Shown one piece after another: positions 10,799 through 19,290 of a stretch of DNA of 61,955 nucleotides. Within the stretch, counting starts at the first letter, position 1. Each line of letters starts with the position of its first letter. The DNA comes from JAWRCU01 sp033542235 (GTDB lineage Bacteria; Pseudomonadota; Alphaproteobacteria; Rhizobiales; Rhizobiaceae): positions 1 through 61,955 of the forward strand of contig NZ_JAWRCU010000026.1 in the NCBI RefSeq assembly GCF_033542235.1. The letters run 5' to 3'. A program made the position numbers and the translations under genes. The notes under the pieces are model-generated. The model ran no database searches. It worked only from the letters and a program-made list of their open reading frames with translations, and was not told the DNA's origin.

Positions 10799-10971
10799 CC
10801 CCTCAGACCGATAAGGCGCATGCCGATTCGGCCCCGAGCAGCAGGCCATAGCGAAGGTCAGCCGAGCAAAAGCTGCAGAATTTTCGGACGGGATCATGCT
10901 CCTACAACAAAGAGCTACCTCTTTTTCGGTATCAGCAGCCGGAAAAGTCACGAAATATCAATAAGCTTGTG

Positions 10972-11011
10972 TTGAAAGTGAATGCGGTCGGACCCTATTT
11001 CTGTCAATAGG
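10972..11011 (+). promoter_or_regulatory. Predicted promoter and palindromic operator of the Rrf2 gene
   Basis: TTGAAA (10972-10977), a 17-base spacer and CTATTT (10995-11000) match the rhizobial sigma70 pattern. Overlapping the -10 is a perfect dyad, CCTATT-N6-AATAGG (10994-11011). A regulator bound there would occlude the promoter, so autorepression by the downstream Rrf2 protein is the natural inference. The rest of 10799-11094, after the rhaI stop, shows nothing else recognisable. Confidence 0.55.
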
Positions 11012-11094
11012 AGGGGCGGGCGCGCAATCCGTCATGATTTGCGCACAAATGGTCGCCAAAGCCTGATGAAGGCGACAAGAGAAATGTGCGGGGC

Positions 11095-11544
11095 ATGCTT
11101 ACCAAGAAGGGAAAATACGGTCTGAAGGCGCTCGTTCATCTATCCGGGCTGCCTCAGGGTCAACTCGCTTTCGTCAACGACATCGCAGTCAAAAACAATA
11201 TTCCGAAGAAGTTCCTGGACGCGATCCTTGGCGAGCTCCGCAATGCCGGCTTCGTGCAGAGCCGCAAAGGCAAGGACGGTGGCTACCGTCTCGCCCGCCT
11301 GCCTTCCGAGATCAAGGTCGGCCATGTGGTCCGGGTGCTCGACGGGCCGTTGGCGCCCATCCCGTGCGCCAGCCGTACACAGTATCAGCCCTGCGAAGAC
11401 TGTGACGAGGCGATCTGCCAGGTCCGCCACATGATGCTCGAGGTGCGTCAGGCGATCGCCGAGGTTCTCGACAATCGCAGCCTCGCCGACATGCGCGACG
11501 CCGCCAACGACGACGTGCTCGCCGGTATCAAGTACCAAATTTAG
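11095..11544 (+). CDS. Rrf2-family transcriptional regulator
   Basis: A 149-residue Rrf2 protein. The N-terminal winged helix (MLTKKGKYGLKALVHL to SRKGKDGGYRLAR, about 1-70) binds DNA. A cysteine cluster follows, C-x8-C-x2-C-x4-C within CASRTQYQPCEDC, which is not the C-x5-C-x5-C iron-sulfur spacing of IscR but could bind a cofactor or sense thiols. I chose ATG 11095 because family members begin MLTKKGKYG; an in-frame GTG at 11086 would add three residues. The gene stands 97 bases upstream of an FAD-linked protein and probably controls it and itself. Confidence 0.85.
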   Translation: MLTKKGKYGLKALVHLSGLPQGQLAFVNDIAVKNNIPKKFLDAILGELRNAGFVQSRKGKDGGYRLARLPSEIKVGHVVRVLDGPLAPIPCASRTQYQPCEDCDEAICQVRHMMLEVRQAIAEVLDNRSLADMRDAANDDVLAGIKYQI

Positions 11545-11641
11545 AAAATCGTTTCGCTACCCTGCCTGCGTTAACATTTGTCGGCTTCGCTCGCAGCCTG
11601 TATCCTATATATGCCAGGATCCCAACCGGAGGCGTTGCTGA

Positions 11642-13018
11642 ATGACCGGCAGGCCAGGCAGGCTGGCGATCATCATTATCGGCGGAGGCGCGAGTGGCGT
11701 ATTGCTAGCCGCGCATCTGCTGAGTGATCCCGAAGCCGATATCCGCGTCACGCTGATCGAGAAGCGCCAGGCCTTCGGCCAGGGCCTCGCCTATTCGACC
11801 ACGCTAGACGACCATATTCTCAACGTCAGTGCGCTCGGCATGAGCGCCTATGCCGACGATCCCGAGCATTTCTGGCACTGGCTGGAGCGCACTGGACGCG
11901 CGCCGGACAAAAACCCCCGCAAGCTCTATCTGCCCCGCCATCTCTATGCCGAATACCTCGCCGGCATTCTTGATGAGATGCGCGCGAGGGAAGCACAGTC
12001 CGGGCGTCTTCATATGATGTCCGAGGAATGCGTGTCCGCCGCGGCAACCCCGTCGGGCGTCGCCGTCGACCTTGCCAACGGCACGAGCCTCGTCGGCCAT
12101 ATCGCAGTCCTCGCGGTCGGCCATGAGGAGCAGCCCCTGGTTGGCAAGGATATCGCCATTCGCCCGGGCAGCGAAGCAGACACACCGGTCGATCCTGACG
12201 CGGACGTGCTCATCCTCGGGACGGGGCTCAGCATGGTGGATGCCTGGCTCTCGCTCGTTGCGCATGGCCATCGCGGCCATGTCGTCGCGCTGTCGCGGCG
12301 TGGTCTTCTCCCCTCCATGCACCGCAAGGGCAACCCGATCCGCCTGGATGCCGCGGACGTACCGCTTGGCACCGAGCTATCCTATTTCGTTCGCTGGTTC
12401 CGAGATCTGGTTCGGACCACAGTGCGCGCCGGCGGCGATTGGCGCGACGTGGTGGACGGCATCAGGCCCTTCAACCAGAAGATCTGGCGCAGCTGGCCGC
12501 CGAGCGCCCGGCGACGGTTCATCGAGCACACGCGCGCCTGGTGGGACATCCATCGTCACCGTATGCCGCCGGACCTCCACGAACGCGTGACCCAGGCCGT
12601 GACGGACGGGACGCTCGAGCTCGCGACCGGCAAGCTGGTCGGCGCCAGCCGCGAAGGCGATGCCATCGCGGCGACGATCAAACGTCGAGGCGCGCCAGGC
12701 CCCGAGACGCTGCACGTCGCTCGCGTCTATGACTGCACCGGCATTACGGCAGACCTGACCACCGGCACGAATCCCGTAGTGCGCGCGCTGATTGACCGCG
12801 GCCTGGCTCGGCCCGACCCCCTGCATATTGGACTCGACGTGACGGAAGGCTGCGCCATCATCAAGGCGGACGGCCAACCCTCGGAGCGCCTCTACGCGAT
12901 CGGTCCCCTGACGCGCGGCGCCTTCTTCGAGATCGAGGCGATCCCGGACATCAGGGTGCAGTGCTCGATGCTGGCAAAGAACCTGACCGAACGTGCTCGG
13001 ATGGCTCAGGCGGGGTAG
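11642..13018 (+). CDS. FAD/NAD(P)-binding protein (NAD_binding_9 type)
   Basis: A 458-residue protein with an N-terminal Rossmann motif (IIIIGGGASGVLLAAHLL, residues 9-26) followed by LIEKRQAFGQGLAYST, the pattern of the FAD-NAD(P)-binding family related to hydroxyacylglutathione-type and CbrA-like flavoproteins. A second dinucleotide motif, LILGTGLSMVD, sits near residue 197. The substrate is unknown. It follows the Rrf2 regulator, with GGAGG ahead of ATG 11642 and a CTATAT-like -10 at about 11605, so it may also have its own promoter. Rrf2 next to this flavoprotein suggests a redox or sulfur-related role; that is inference. Confidence 0.75.
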   Translation: MTGRPGRLAIIIIGGGASGVLLAAHLLSDPEADIRVTLIEKRQAFGQGLAYSTTLDDHILNVSALGMSAYADDPEHFWHWLERTGRAPDKNPRKLYLPRHLYAEYLAGILDEMRAREAQSGRLHMMSEECVSAAATPSGVAVDLANGTSLVGHIAVLAVGHEEQPLVGKDIAIRPGSEADTPVDPDADVLILGTGLSMVDAWLSLVAHGHRGHVVALSRRGLLPSMHRKGNPIRLDAADVPLGTELSYFVRWFRDLVRTTVRAGGDWRDVVDGIRPFNQKIWRSWPPSARRRFIEHTRAWWDIHRHRMPPDLHERVTQAVTDGTLELATGKLVGASREGDAIAATIKRRGAPGPETLHVARVYDCTGITADLTTGTNPVVRALIDRGLARPDPLHIGLDVTEGCAIIKADGQPSERLYAIGPLTRGAFFEIEAIPDIRVQCSMLAKNLTERARMAQAG

Positions 13019-13099
13019 TGCCGCCACCAGACGTTGCGGAACTTGCCGTGCCGCGGCCGCATGGCCGCATCGCTGCAGCACTCACATTCCGCGTGGACC

Positions 13100-14056
13100 T
13101 TAGGCCGAGTACCGTCCCCAGTGCGCGTAGACAACATTCGCGGACCGTGCCTGGATGTCCTCCCGCTGATCAAAGCCGCGATGCGCAAGCGCACGCCGCA
13201 CCATCGGAGCGACGGCGCTGCCGAAAGCGGAAATATCGCGGGCTGTGCTGAGCCCGGTCACGATGAAGTCGGTGACCCCGATGTCGCGATAATCGAGAAG
13301 CGTGAGCGCGGCCTTCTCGGGGGCGCCGGGGATGACGGCCGCCTCCGCGCCGGTCGAACCCATTTCGGCAAAGCCGGCGTAACGATTGGCCGACCACCGC
13401 ACCGGAAGCGCAAAGCGGATGGTGTCCGCGCGGCGGTGACAGGAGGCGGCAACTCTGACACGCTCGATGGTCCGCCGCGTCTCCTCCATGGTTGCAGCGG
13501 GCAGCACGAAGAGATCGGCATGCCGCGCCGCGATCTTCACGGCCGTACCGGAAGCGCCGGCCAACGCCAGCGGAACCGAACTGCCGTTGAAAGGCTTGGC
13601 GCCGGAGAAGGCCGCCTTCAGACGATGGAAGGTGCCTTCATAGTCGATCGGCTTGTTGTTCGACCAAAGCCGCTTCAACAGCACGACATATTCGTCGAGC
13701 CGGGCCAGGCTCTCTTCATGCGAAAGAGGCGGTGCCTCGCAGGACGCAGGCTCCATGCGGACGGTGATGCGCCCGCTGCTCAACTGGTCGAGCGTCGCAA
13801 TCTGCCGCGCTGCAATCTCGGGCGAGAGCGATCCGGCGCGATGCTCGACCTCGAGGCCCAGCACCGAGGTCGCATTCAAAACGCAGGAGGCAAGTGTCGC
13901 TGCATCCTGCGCCCCGCCCTTCTCGGCGATCAGCAGCCGGTCGAAGCCTGCCGCCTCTGCGGCGCTCGCAAGCTCGGCAAGTGCATCGCGGCTGATCCGC
14001 CCTTCACGATCCGCTGCGCCAAGACTTGGAATATCGACAGTGAATTCGATCCGCAT
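13100..14056 (-). CDS. LLM-class (luciferase-like) flavin-dependent oxidoreductase
   Basis: A 318-residue luciferase-like monooxygenase (TIM barrel) such as the SsuD/F420 relatives. It starts at ATG 14056 (MRIEFTVDIPSLG) with GGAGGA just upstream; the longer frame begins before that ribosome site. Typical elements are AEAAGFDRLLIAE, LEVEHRAGSLSPEIAARQIATLDQLSSGR (quoted here only as a region near 75-105) and a C-terminal VAPMVRRAL. It would use reduced flavin and oxygen; the substrate cannot be told. It converges on the FAD-protein gene and is isolated, with no obvious reductase partner beside it. Confidence 0.8.
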   Translation of the reverse strand: MRIEFTVDIPSLGAADREGRISRDALAELASAAEAAGFDRLLIAEKGGAQDAATLASCVLNATSVLGLEVEHRAGSLSPEIAARQIATLDQLSSGRITVRMEPASCEAPPLSHEESLARLDEYVVLLKRLWSNNKPIDYEGTFHRLKAAFSGAKPFNGSSVPLALAGASGTAVKIAARHADLFVLPAATMEETRRTIERVRVAASCHRRADTIRFALPVRWSANRYAGFAEMGSTGAEAAVIPGAPEKAALTLLDYRDIGVTDFIVTGLSTARDISAFGSAVAPMVRRALAHRGFDQREDIQARSANVVYAHWGRYSA

Positions 14057-14155
14057 TTTGTCCTCCGCTGGTTGCGCAAGGCACAACCATGCACCGCCCA
14101 GGCTGACCCGTCCGGCGAAATGCTGCGCAGGCGATCAACCCGCCTGCCGATGGTG

Positions 14156-14308
14156 CTAGTGGCCGATAACCCCAAAGACTAGGGCGGCCGCGAATCCGAC
14201 GGAGAGGAAAAAGGTGAGCATCAGGACGATGTCCTGAAGCGAACGCCGGCGATGTGCCGTGCTGTGCAATCGGGGCCGGTCATCGGCCGAACGGGTAAGG
14301 TACGTCAT
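14156..14308 (-). CDS. Small single-span membrane protein (hypothetical)
   Basis: Fifty residues starting MTYLTRSADDRPRLH at ATG 14308, preceded by a strong GGAGGT. A basic stretch (HRRRSLQD) leads into one hydrophobic segment (VLMLTFFLSVGFAAALVFGV) that runs almost to the C terminus, so it is a membrane peptide with a cytoplasmic charged N terminus if the positive-inside rule holds. I do not recognise a family. It is transcribed away from the peptide-transporter operon and towards the monooxygenase gene, from which it is separated by 99 bases. Confidence 0.6.
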   Translation of the reverse strand: MTYLTRSADDRPRLHSTAHRRRSLQDIVLMLTFFLSVGFAAALVFGVIGH

Positions 14309-14720
14309 GTAGACCTCCGTCTTGCACCTTGAATCTAGCAAATTAGTAGACATTGTCGATTTCGATTTTTATGGGAAACGCGATATCCTATTCTAAAAAT
14401 AGCATGCTAATTGGCATGTAATTCCAATTGTTCAGGGATTCCTTTGGCACCTGTGGAGAAGGCGTTGGTCCACCGTCACGAGTCAGTCACAATCCTAAAC
14501 GTGTTGTGACCGTCTGCTTCGGAAGGCGATTAACGGCTCAAGCGGCAAAGCGATCCCGCTGGATCGAAATTTTCTCCGAAGCTGCCGCTTGTCGGAAAAC
14601 GCATCTCTGGCATTCCTGCGGTGGCCATCCATAATCCACTAGGAAACAGCGGCGCGGGCGGCAGATGCAGGCAATGGGGTGGAGCTTTCGCTCTGCGGTG
14701 CGCCTGGAAGGGGACTTTCA
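14309..14720. other. Intergenic region upstream of the peptide importer operon
   Basis: About 410 bases without a gene. The left half is AT-rich for this genome and includes a dyad AATTGG-N9-CCAATT (14409-14429), a plausible operator for the importer operon or for the small membrane protein. I see no convincing promoter hexamer pair and no coding frame of substance in the right half. Confidence 0.4.
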
Positions 14721-16334
14721 ATGTCTTACGAACTGATTTCTCGGCGCAGCATTCTCAAGGCCACTGGCCTGCTCCTCGCTTCGACGGCCATGCCTACCCT
14801 CCTTGTCGCGCAGGAGGCGCCCAAGAAGGGCGGCCGCCTCACCGTCGCAGCCGATTCGGAGCCGCGCAACCTCAATCCCGCGATCGTGGCGTCCAACGGC
14901 GTGTTCTTCGTTTCGAGCAAGGTGGTGGAGCCGCTCGCCGAAGCTTCGTTCGATGGCGAAGGCGGGCTCGAGGGGCGGCTGGCGACGAGCTGGGAAGGCT
15001 CGGAAGACGGGCTGACGGCGACCTTCCGGTTGCGCGAGGGCGTGAAGTGGCATGACGGCAAGCCGTTCACCTCGGCCGACGTCGCCTTCTCGGCGCTGCA
15101 GATATGGAAGCCGCTGCAGAATCTCGGCCGCGTCGTATTCAAGGACCTGGAGGCGGTCGAAACGCCTGATCCGCAGACGGCGGTGTTCCATTTCAGCAAG
15201 CCGACCCCGTTCCAGCTCATCAGGAATGCCCTGCCTGCGCTTTCCAGCGTGGTGCCGAAGCACCTCTACGAAGGGACCGACATCAGCAACAACCCCGCAA
15301 ACAATGCGCCAGTCGGCACAGGTCCATTCAAGTTCGCCGAGTACAAGCCCGGCGAGTTCTACCGGCTGGAGCGCAATCCCGACTATTGGCGCCAGGACCA
15401 GCCCTATATCGACGAGATCATCTACCGCGTGCTGCCGGACCGCGCCGCGGCCGCAAACTCGCTCGAAGCCGGCGAGATCGACCTCGCCGCCTTTTCGATG
15501 GTGCCGCTCGCCGATCTCGATCGCATCGGCAAGGTCGAGGGCCTGGAGGTGGTCACCAAGGGCTATGAAGCCCTCACCTACCAGCTGATCGTCGAGATCA
15601 ATCACCGCCGCAAGGAACTCGCCGACCTCAAGGTGAGGCAGGCGATCGCTCATGCGATCGACAAGGATTTCGTCGTCAAGACCGTCTTCCTCGGTTATGC
15701 CGAGGCAGCAACTGGGCCCGTGCCGCAGAACGACAAGCAGTTCTACACGGCGGAGGTGCCGACCTATCCTTTCGATGTGGCAAAGGCCAATGCTCTGCTC
15801 GACGAAGCCGGCTATAAGCGCGGCGGCAACGGAATCCGTTTCAAGCTGAAGCTGCTCCCCGCGCCCTATTTCAACGAGACGAAGCAGTTCGGCGACTATC
15901 TCCGCCAGGCGCTTGCCGCGATCGGCATCGATGCCGAGATCGTCAACAACGACGCGGCGGCGCACCAGAAGGCTGTGTATACCGACCACGCTTTCGACCT
16001 GGCCGTGGCGCCGCCCGTCTTCCGCGGCGACCCGGCCATCTCGACGACGATCCTGGTGGAGAGCGGCATCCCGGACGGCGTGCCTTTCTCCAACCAGGGC
16101 GGCTACGCCAATCCCGAGCTCGACGCGCTGATCGCCAAGGCCGCGAGCGAGCTCGATCCGGACAAGCGCATCGCGCTCTACCATGATTTCCAGAAGCTGG
16201 TCGCCGCCGACCTGCCGCTGATCAACGTCGCCGAATGGGGCTTCACCTCGGTTGCGAGCCAGAAGGTGAAGAACGTCGCCAACAACCCGCGTTGGGCGGT
16301 GTCGAACTGGTCGGACGTGTGGGTGGAGGGGTGA
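14721..16334 (+). CDS. Peptide-type ABC transporter substrate-binding protein (Tat-type leader)
   Basis: A 537-residue SBP_bac_5 (DppA/OppA-like) protein. It begins at ATG 14721 after AAGGGGA. The leader has a twin-arginine pattern, SRRSILKATG, before a hydrophobic stretch and VAQEA, so Tat export is likely. The mature part carries LTVAADSEPRNLNPA and FRLREGVKWHDGKPFTSADV, the family hallmark around residues 95-115, and GTGPFKFAEYKPGE. It heads a coupled operon with two permeases, two ATPases and an amidohydrolase-like protein. The last gene suggests the ligand may be a sulfur or nitrogen heterocycle or amide rather than a normal peptide; that is inference. Confidence 0.88.
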   Translation: MSYELISRRSILKATGLLLASTAMPTLLVAQEAPKKGGRLTVAADSEPRNLNPAIVASNGVFFVSSKVVEPLAEASFDGEGGLEGRLATSWEGSEDGLTATFRLREGVKWHDGKPFTSADVAFSALQIWKPLQNLGRVVFKDLEAVETPDPQTAVFHFSKPTPFQLIRNALPALSSVVPKHLYEGTDISNNPANNAPVGTGPFKFAEYKPGEFYRLERNPDYWRQDQPYIDEIIYRVLPDRAAAANSLEAGEIDLAAFSMVPLADLDRIGKVEGLEVVTKGYEALTYQLIVEINHRRKELADLKVRQAIAHAIDKDFVVKTVFLGYAEAATGPVPQNDKQFYTAEVPTYPFDVAKANALLDEAGYKRGGNGIRFKLKLLPAPYFNETKQFGDYLRQALAAIGIDAEIVNNDAAAHQKAVYTDHAFDLAVAPPVFRGDPAISTTILVESGIPDGVPFSNQGGYANPELDALIAKAASELDPDKRIALYHDFQKLVAADLPLINVAEWGFTSVASQKVKNVANNPRWAVSNWSDVWVEG

Positions 16335-16426
16335 TGAGAAAGGCGATTGCCTGATGTCATCGCAGCTTGATAACCGATAGGCCTGCTTTGCCTAACGGTC
16401 GTTGAACGTGGTGCTCTACGTTGCCC

Positions 16427-16584
16427 CCCCCCCCCTCTGTCCTGCCGGACATCTCCCCCACAAGGGGGGAGATTGGACGGCCGCTTCGGTTTCGCCAATC
16501 GCCAACGCTGCAGAACGTGTGCTGTCAAAAATGAAGGCCAATCTCCCCCCTTGCGGGGGAGATGTCCGGCAGGACAGAGGGGGG
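16427..16584. repeat. Palindromic intergenic repeat (family A, copy 1)
   Basis: Inverted arms CCCCCTCTGTCCTGCCGGAC + ATCTCCCCC-CAAGGGGGGAGATTGG on the left, and the complement on the right, ending at a run of G at 16584. The centre includes TTTCGCCAATCGCCAACG. It fills the 300-base gap between the binding-protein and first permease genes of one operon. Its strong hairpins might separate expression of the binding protein from the rest. Copies lie at 41526 and 55504. Confidence 0.8.
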
Positions 16585-16634
16585 CGCGACGGGGCGAAAG
16601 CTTCATCAGATAGAAGCAATCAGCGGAGCACCCC

Positions 16635-17675
16635 ATGCCCCGCGCGCTGATCCTCCTCCGCCGCCGCCTGCTCACCGCCATCCCCGTGCTCCTGCTCGTC
16701 GTCATCGGCACATTCTTCCTGCTGGAGGCTGCGGGTGGCGACGCGGTCGACGCCTACATCGCTTCGACTGGCGGCGATGCGGGCCTGATCGAACAGCTTC
16801 GCCACCAATGGGGGCTCGACCAATCGGCCGGCGCACGGCTAGCTGCCTATCTCTGGGCGCTCGCCCATCTCGACCTTGGCTGGTCCGTCTCCTTCTCCCG
16901 GCCGATCGGCGAGGTGATCGCCGAGCGCTTGCCGAACACGCTGCTTTTGATGGGCTCGGCGACGGCGCTCTCCTTCGGCCTCGGCTCGGCGCTGGGCATC
17001 GTCGCCGGTGCGCGGCCGGGCAGCCTGCGCGACCGAGCGCTGTCGATCGGGTCGCTGGCACTCTACGCCGTCCCCGGCTTCTGGCTCGGGCTGGTGCTGA
17101 CCGTGATCTTCGCGGTCCAGCTGCGCTGGCTGCCGCTCTCCGGCATGGAGACGATCGCTTCCGGCAAAACCGGCCTGGCCCGCGCTGCCGACATTGCGCG
17201 GCATCTGGTGCTGCCCGTCGCAGCGCTCGGCTTCATCTATCTCGCGCTGTATCTCAGGACCATGCGCGCCGCCATGGCGGAAGCCTGGCGGCAAGACTTC
17301 GTGCTCGCTGCCAAGGCGCGCGGGCTCTTACGCCGCCGCATCGTGCTCATCCATGTCGCCCGCAATGCACTGCTGCCGCTGGTGACGGTGCTCGGTGTCC
17401 AGTCAGCGGCGATGCTCGGCGGCAGCGTCGTCATCGAGACTGTCTTCTCGATCCCCGGCCTCGGCAGGCTGGCGCAGGAAGCGGTCGCCTCGCGCGATAC
17501 GCCGCTGCTGCTTGGCATCATTCTCGTCAGCGCAGTGCTAGTGATCGCCATCAACCTCGTCGTCGATCTGGTCTATGCAATGCTCGACCCCCGTATCGGG
17601 CGTGATCCCGGAAAATTGCAGGGTTTTCGGATGAGATCAGGCTATAGAGGCAAGAACAGCGGAGAGCCGGCGTGA
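16635..17675 (+). CDS. Peptide-type ABC transporter permease (DppB-like)
   Basis: A 346-residue inner-membrane permease. The N terminus (RRRLLTAIPVLLLVVIGTFFLL) is the standard DppB/OppB start with a first membrane span, a long periplasmic loop follows, and the binding-protein-dependent transport domain covers about 100-330, ending near GLGRLAQEAV. It forms the pore with the next permease. The stop overlaps that gene's GTG start (GTGA). It lies 300 bases after the binding protein, with a repeat element between. Confidence 0.88.
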   Translation: MPRALILLRRRLLTAIPVLLLVVIGTFFLLEAAGGDAVDAYIASTGGDAGLIEQLRHQWGLDQSAGARLAAYLWALAHLDLGWSVSFSRPIGEVIAERLPNTLLLMGSATALSFGLGSALGIVAGARPGSLRDRALSIGSLALYAVPGFWLGLVLTVIFAVQLRWLPLSGMETIASGKTGLARAADIARHLVLPVAALGFIYLALYLRTMRAAMAEAWRQDFVLAAKARGLLRRRIVLIHVARNALLPLVTVLGVQSAAMLGGSVVIETVFSIPGLGRLAQEAVASRDTPLLLGIILVSAVLVIAINLVVDLVYAMLDPRIGRDPGKLQGFRMRSGYRGKNSGEPA

Positions 17676-18502
17676 ACACGCTGCGCCGTTTCTTTGCGAC
17701 GCCGGAAGGTGCCGCCGGGGCGGCTATTCTCGGTATGCTCGTACTGATCGCTCTTTTTGCGCCGCTCCTCTTCCCGCAGGACCCCCTGTCGATCGCCGGC
17801 CCCCCTCTTCTGCATCCGTTCACCGACTGGTCGCTTCCGCTCGGCACGGACCGCCTTGGCCGCGACGTGCTCGCCGGCATCGTGCATGGCGCCCGCACCT
17901 CGCTCGCGGTGGCGCTGGCCGCGGCCCTCGCCTCCATCGTCGTCGGCGCAACCGTGGGGACGATCGCAAGCTTCGCAGGAGGTCTGGTCGACGAGGCTTT
18001 GATGCGCCTGGTCGACGCCTTCCAGACGGTGCCCGGCTTCCTGCTGGCGCTCGCTTTCGTCAGCATCGTCGGCCCCTCGCTCGCAGTGGTGGTGGTGGCC
18101 ATCGCGCTGTCGGCCTGGACCGGACCTGCCCGCATCGCCCGCGCCGAGGTTCTGTCGATCCGCGAGCGCGACTATGTCGCTGCCGCACGCGTTATCGGCA
18201 TGCGCCCGTCCGAGATCGCCTTCCGCGAGATCCTGCCCAACGCGCTGCCCCCCGTGCTCGCGCTCTCCGCGATCATCGTCGCCTCGGCGATACTGATCGA
18301 GGCGGCATTGTCCTTTCTCGGCCTCGGCGACCCGAACCGTGTCACCTGGGGTGGCATGATCGCCGAGGGGCGCACCGTGTTGCGCTCTGCACCCTACCTC
18401 TCGATCATTCCCGGCATCGCGCTGGTGCTCGCCGTGCTCGGCGTTTACCTCGCCGGGGAAGGCATAGTCGAGGCGACCGCTGCCAGACGGGGCTACACGT
18501 GA
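17672..18502 (+). CDS. Peptide-type ABC transporter permease (DppC-like)
   Basis: A 276-residue permease starting at GTG 17672, which overlaps the previous stop by four bases. It has the DppC pattern: one N-terminal span, then LPLGTDRLGRDVLAGIVHGARTSL-type sequence around residue 50-72, and the transport domain with the coupling region near VIGMRPSEIAFREILPN. It pairs with the DppB-like protein. Its stop overlaps the next gene's GTG. Confidence 0.88.
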   Translation: MNTLRRFFATPEGAAGAAILGMLVLIALFAPLLFPQDPLSIAGPPLLHPFTDWSLPLGTDRLGRDVLAGIVHGARTSLAVALAAALASIVVGATVGTIASFAGGLVDEALMRLVDAFQTVPGFLLALAFVSIVGPSLAVVVVAIALSAWTGPARIARAEVLSIRERDYVAAARVIGMRPSEIAFREILPNALPPVLALSAIIVASAILIEAALSFLGLGDPNRVTWGGMIAEGRTVLRSAPYLSIIPGIALVLAVLGVYLAGEGIVEATAARRGYT

Positions 18503-19290
18503 CCCCTCGCCTTTCCATCCAAGATATTTCGGTCCGCTATGTCGGCGCTGCGGTGCCTGCGCTCGATCGCGTGAGCTTCGACCTTGCGGCCGGCGAGCGG
18601 CTCGCCGTCATCGGCGAAAGCGGCTCGGGCAAGAGCACGCTGGCGCTCGCCGTCGTTGGCCTGCTCCCATCGCGGACGGTCGTGTCGGGCAGCACGGACT
18701 GGCCCGGCCTCGGCCATCCGCCTGTCAATGGTCGCGATATCGGCTTCGTCTTCCAGGACCCCGGCGCGAGCCTCGATCCCGTCATGCGCGTCGGCAGGCA
18801 GATCGCGGAAGTGGCCTACACGCATCTCGGCATCGGCTGGCAGGCCGCCCATGCCACCGCGATCGAGCTGATCGGACGCGTCCGCTTGCCCGAGCCGGCG
18901 CGCATCGCCGAAGCCTTCCCGCATCAGCTCTCCGGCGGGCAGAGACAACGCGTCGCCATCGCCGCCGCGATCGCGGCGCGGCCGAAGCTGCTGATTGCCG
19001 ACGAGCCGACCAGCGCCCTCGACACCATCGTGCAAGCCGAGATCGTTTCGTTGATCGACCGGCTTGTGAAGGAGGACGGCATGTCGCTGATTTTCATCAG
19101 CCACGACATAGCGCTGGCCTCCACGATCGCAGACCGAATTGCCGTGTTCCGCGCCGGCCGCATGGTGGAGATCGGCAAGACCGAAGATGTCGTCGCCGTG
19201 CCGCGAGAGGCCTATACGCGGACCCTGATCGAAGCAGCGGTCATTCCCCTTGCCACCTCCGCTGACCATGCTGGAGGCGGCCAGTCATGA
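18499..19290 (+). CDS. Peptide-type ABC transporter ATPase (DppD-like)
   Basis: A 263-residue ATPase starting at GTG 18499. Walker A is GESGSGKST near residue 39, the signature is QLSGGQRQRVAIAAAI, Walker B is LLIADEPTSALD, and the switch is ISHDIAL. It is shorter than typical DppD (about 330), lacking the C-terminal oligopeptide_HPY extension, which is also seen in many rhizobial members. It works with the following ATPase as a heterodimer on the two permeases. Confidence 0.88.
   Translation: MTPRLSIQDISVRYVGAAVPALDRVSFDLAAGERLAVIGESGSGKSTLALAVVGLLPSRTVVSGSTDWPGLGHPPVNGRDIGFVFQDPGASLDPVMRVGRQIAEVAYTHLGIGWQAAHATAIELIGRVRLPEPARIAEAFPHQLSGGQRQRVAIAAAIAARPKLLIADEPTSALDTIVQAEIVSLIDRLVKEDGMSLIFISHDIALASTIADRIAVFRAGRMVEIGKTEDVVAVPREAYTRTLIEAAVIPLATSADHAGGGQS

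Noticed and set aside
9467..10951. 494-residue minus-strand frame opposite rhaI
   Set aside because: It has no family features and overlaps the whole of rhaI.
14718..16184. 488-residue minus-strand frame opposite the peptide-binding protein
   Set aside because: Antisense shadow of a gene with clear SBP_bac_5 motifs.
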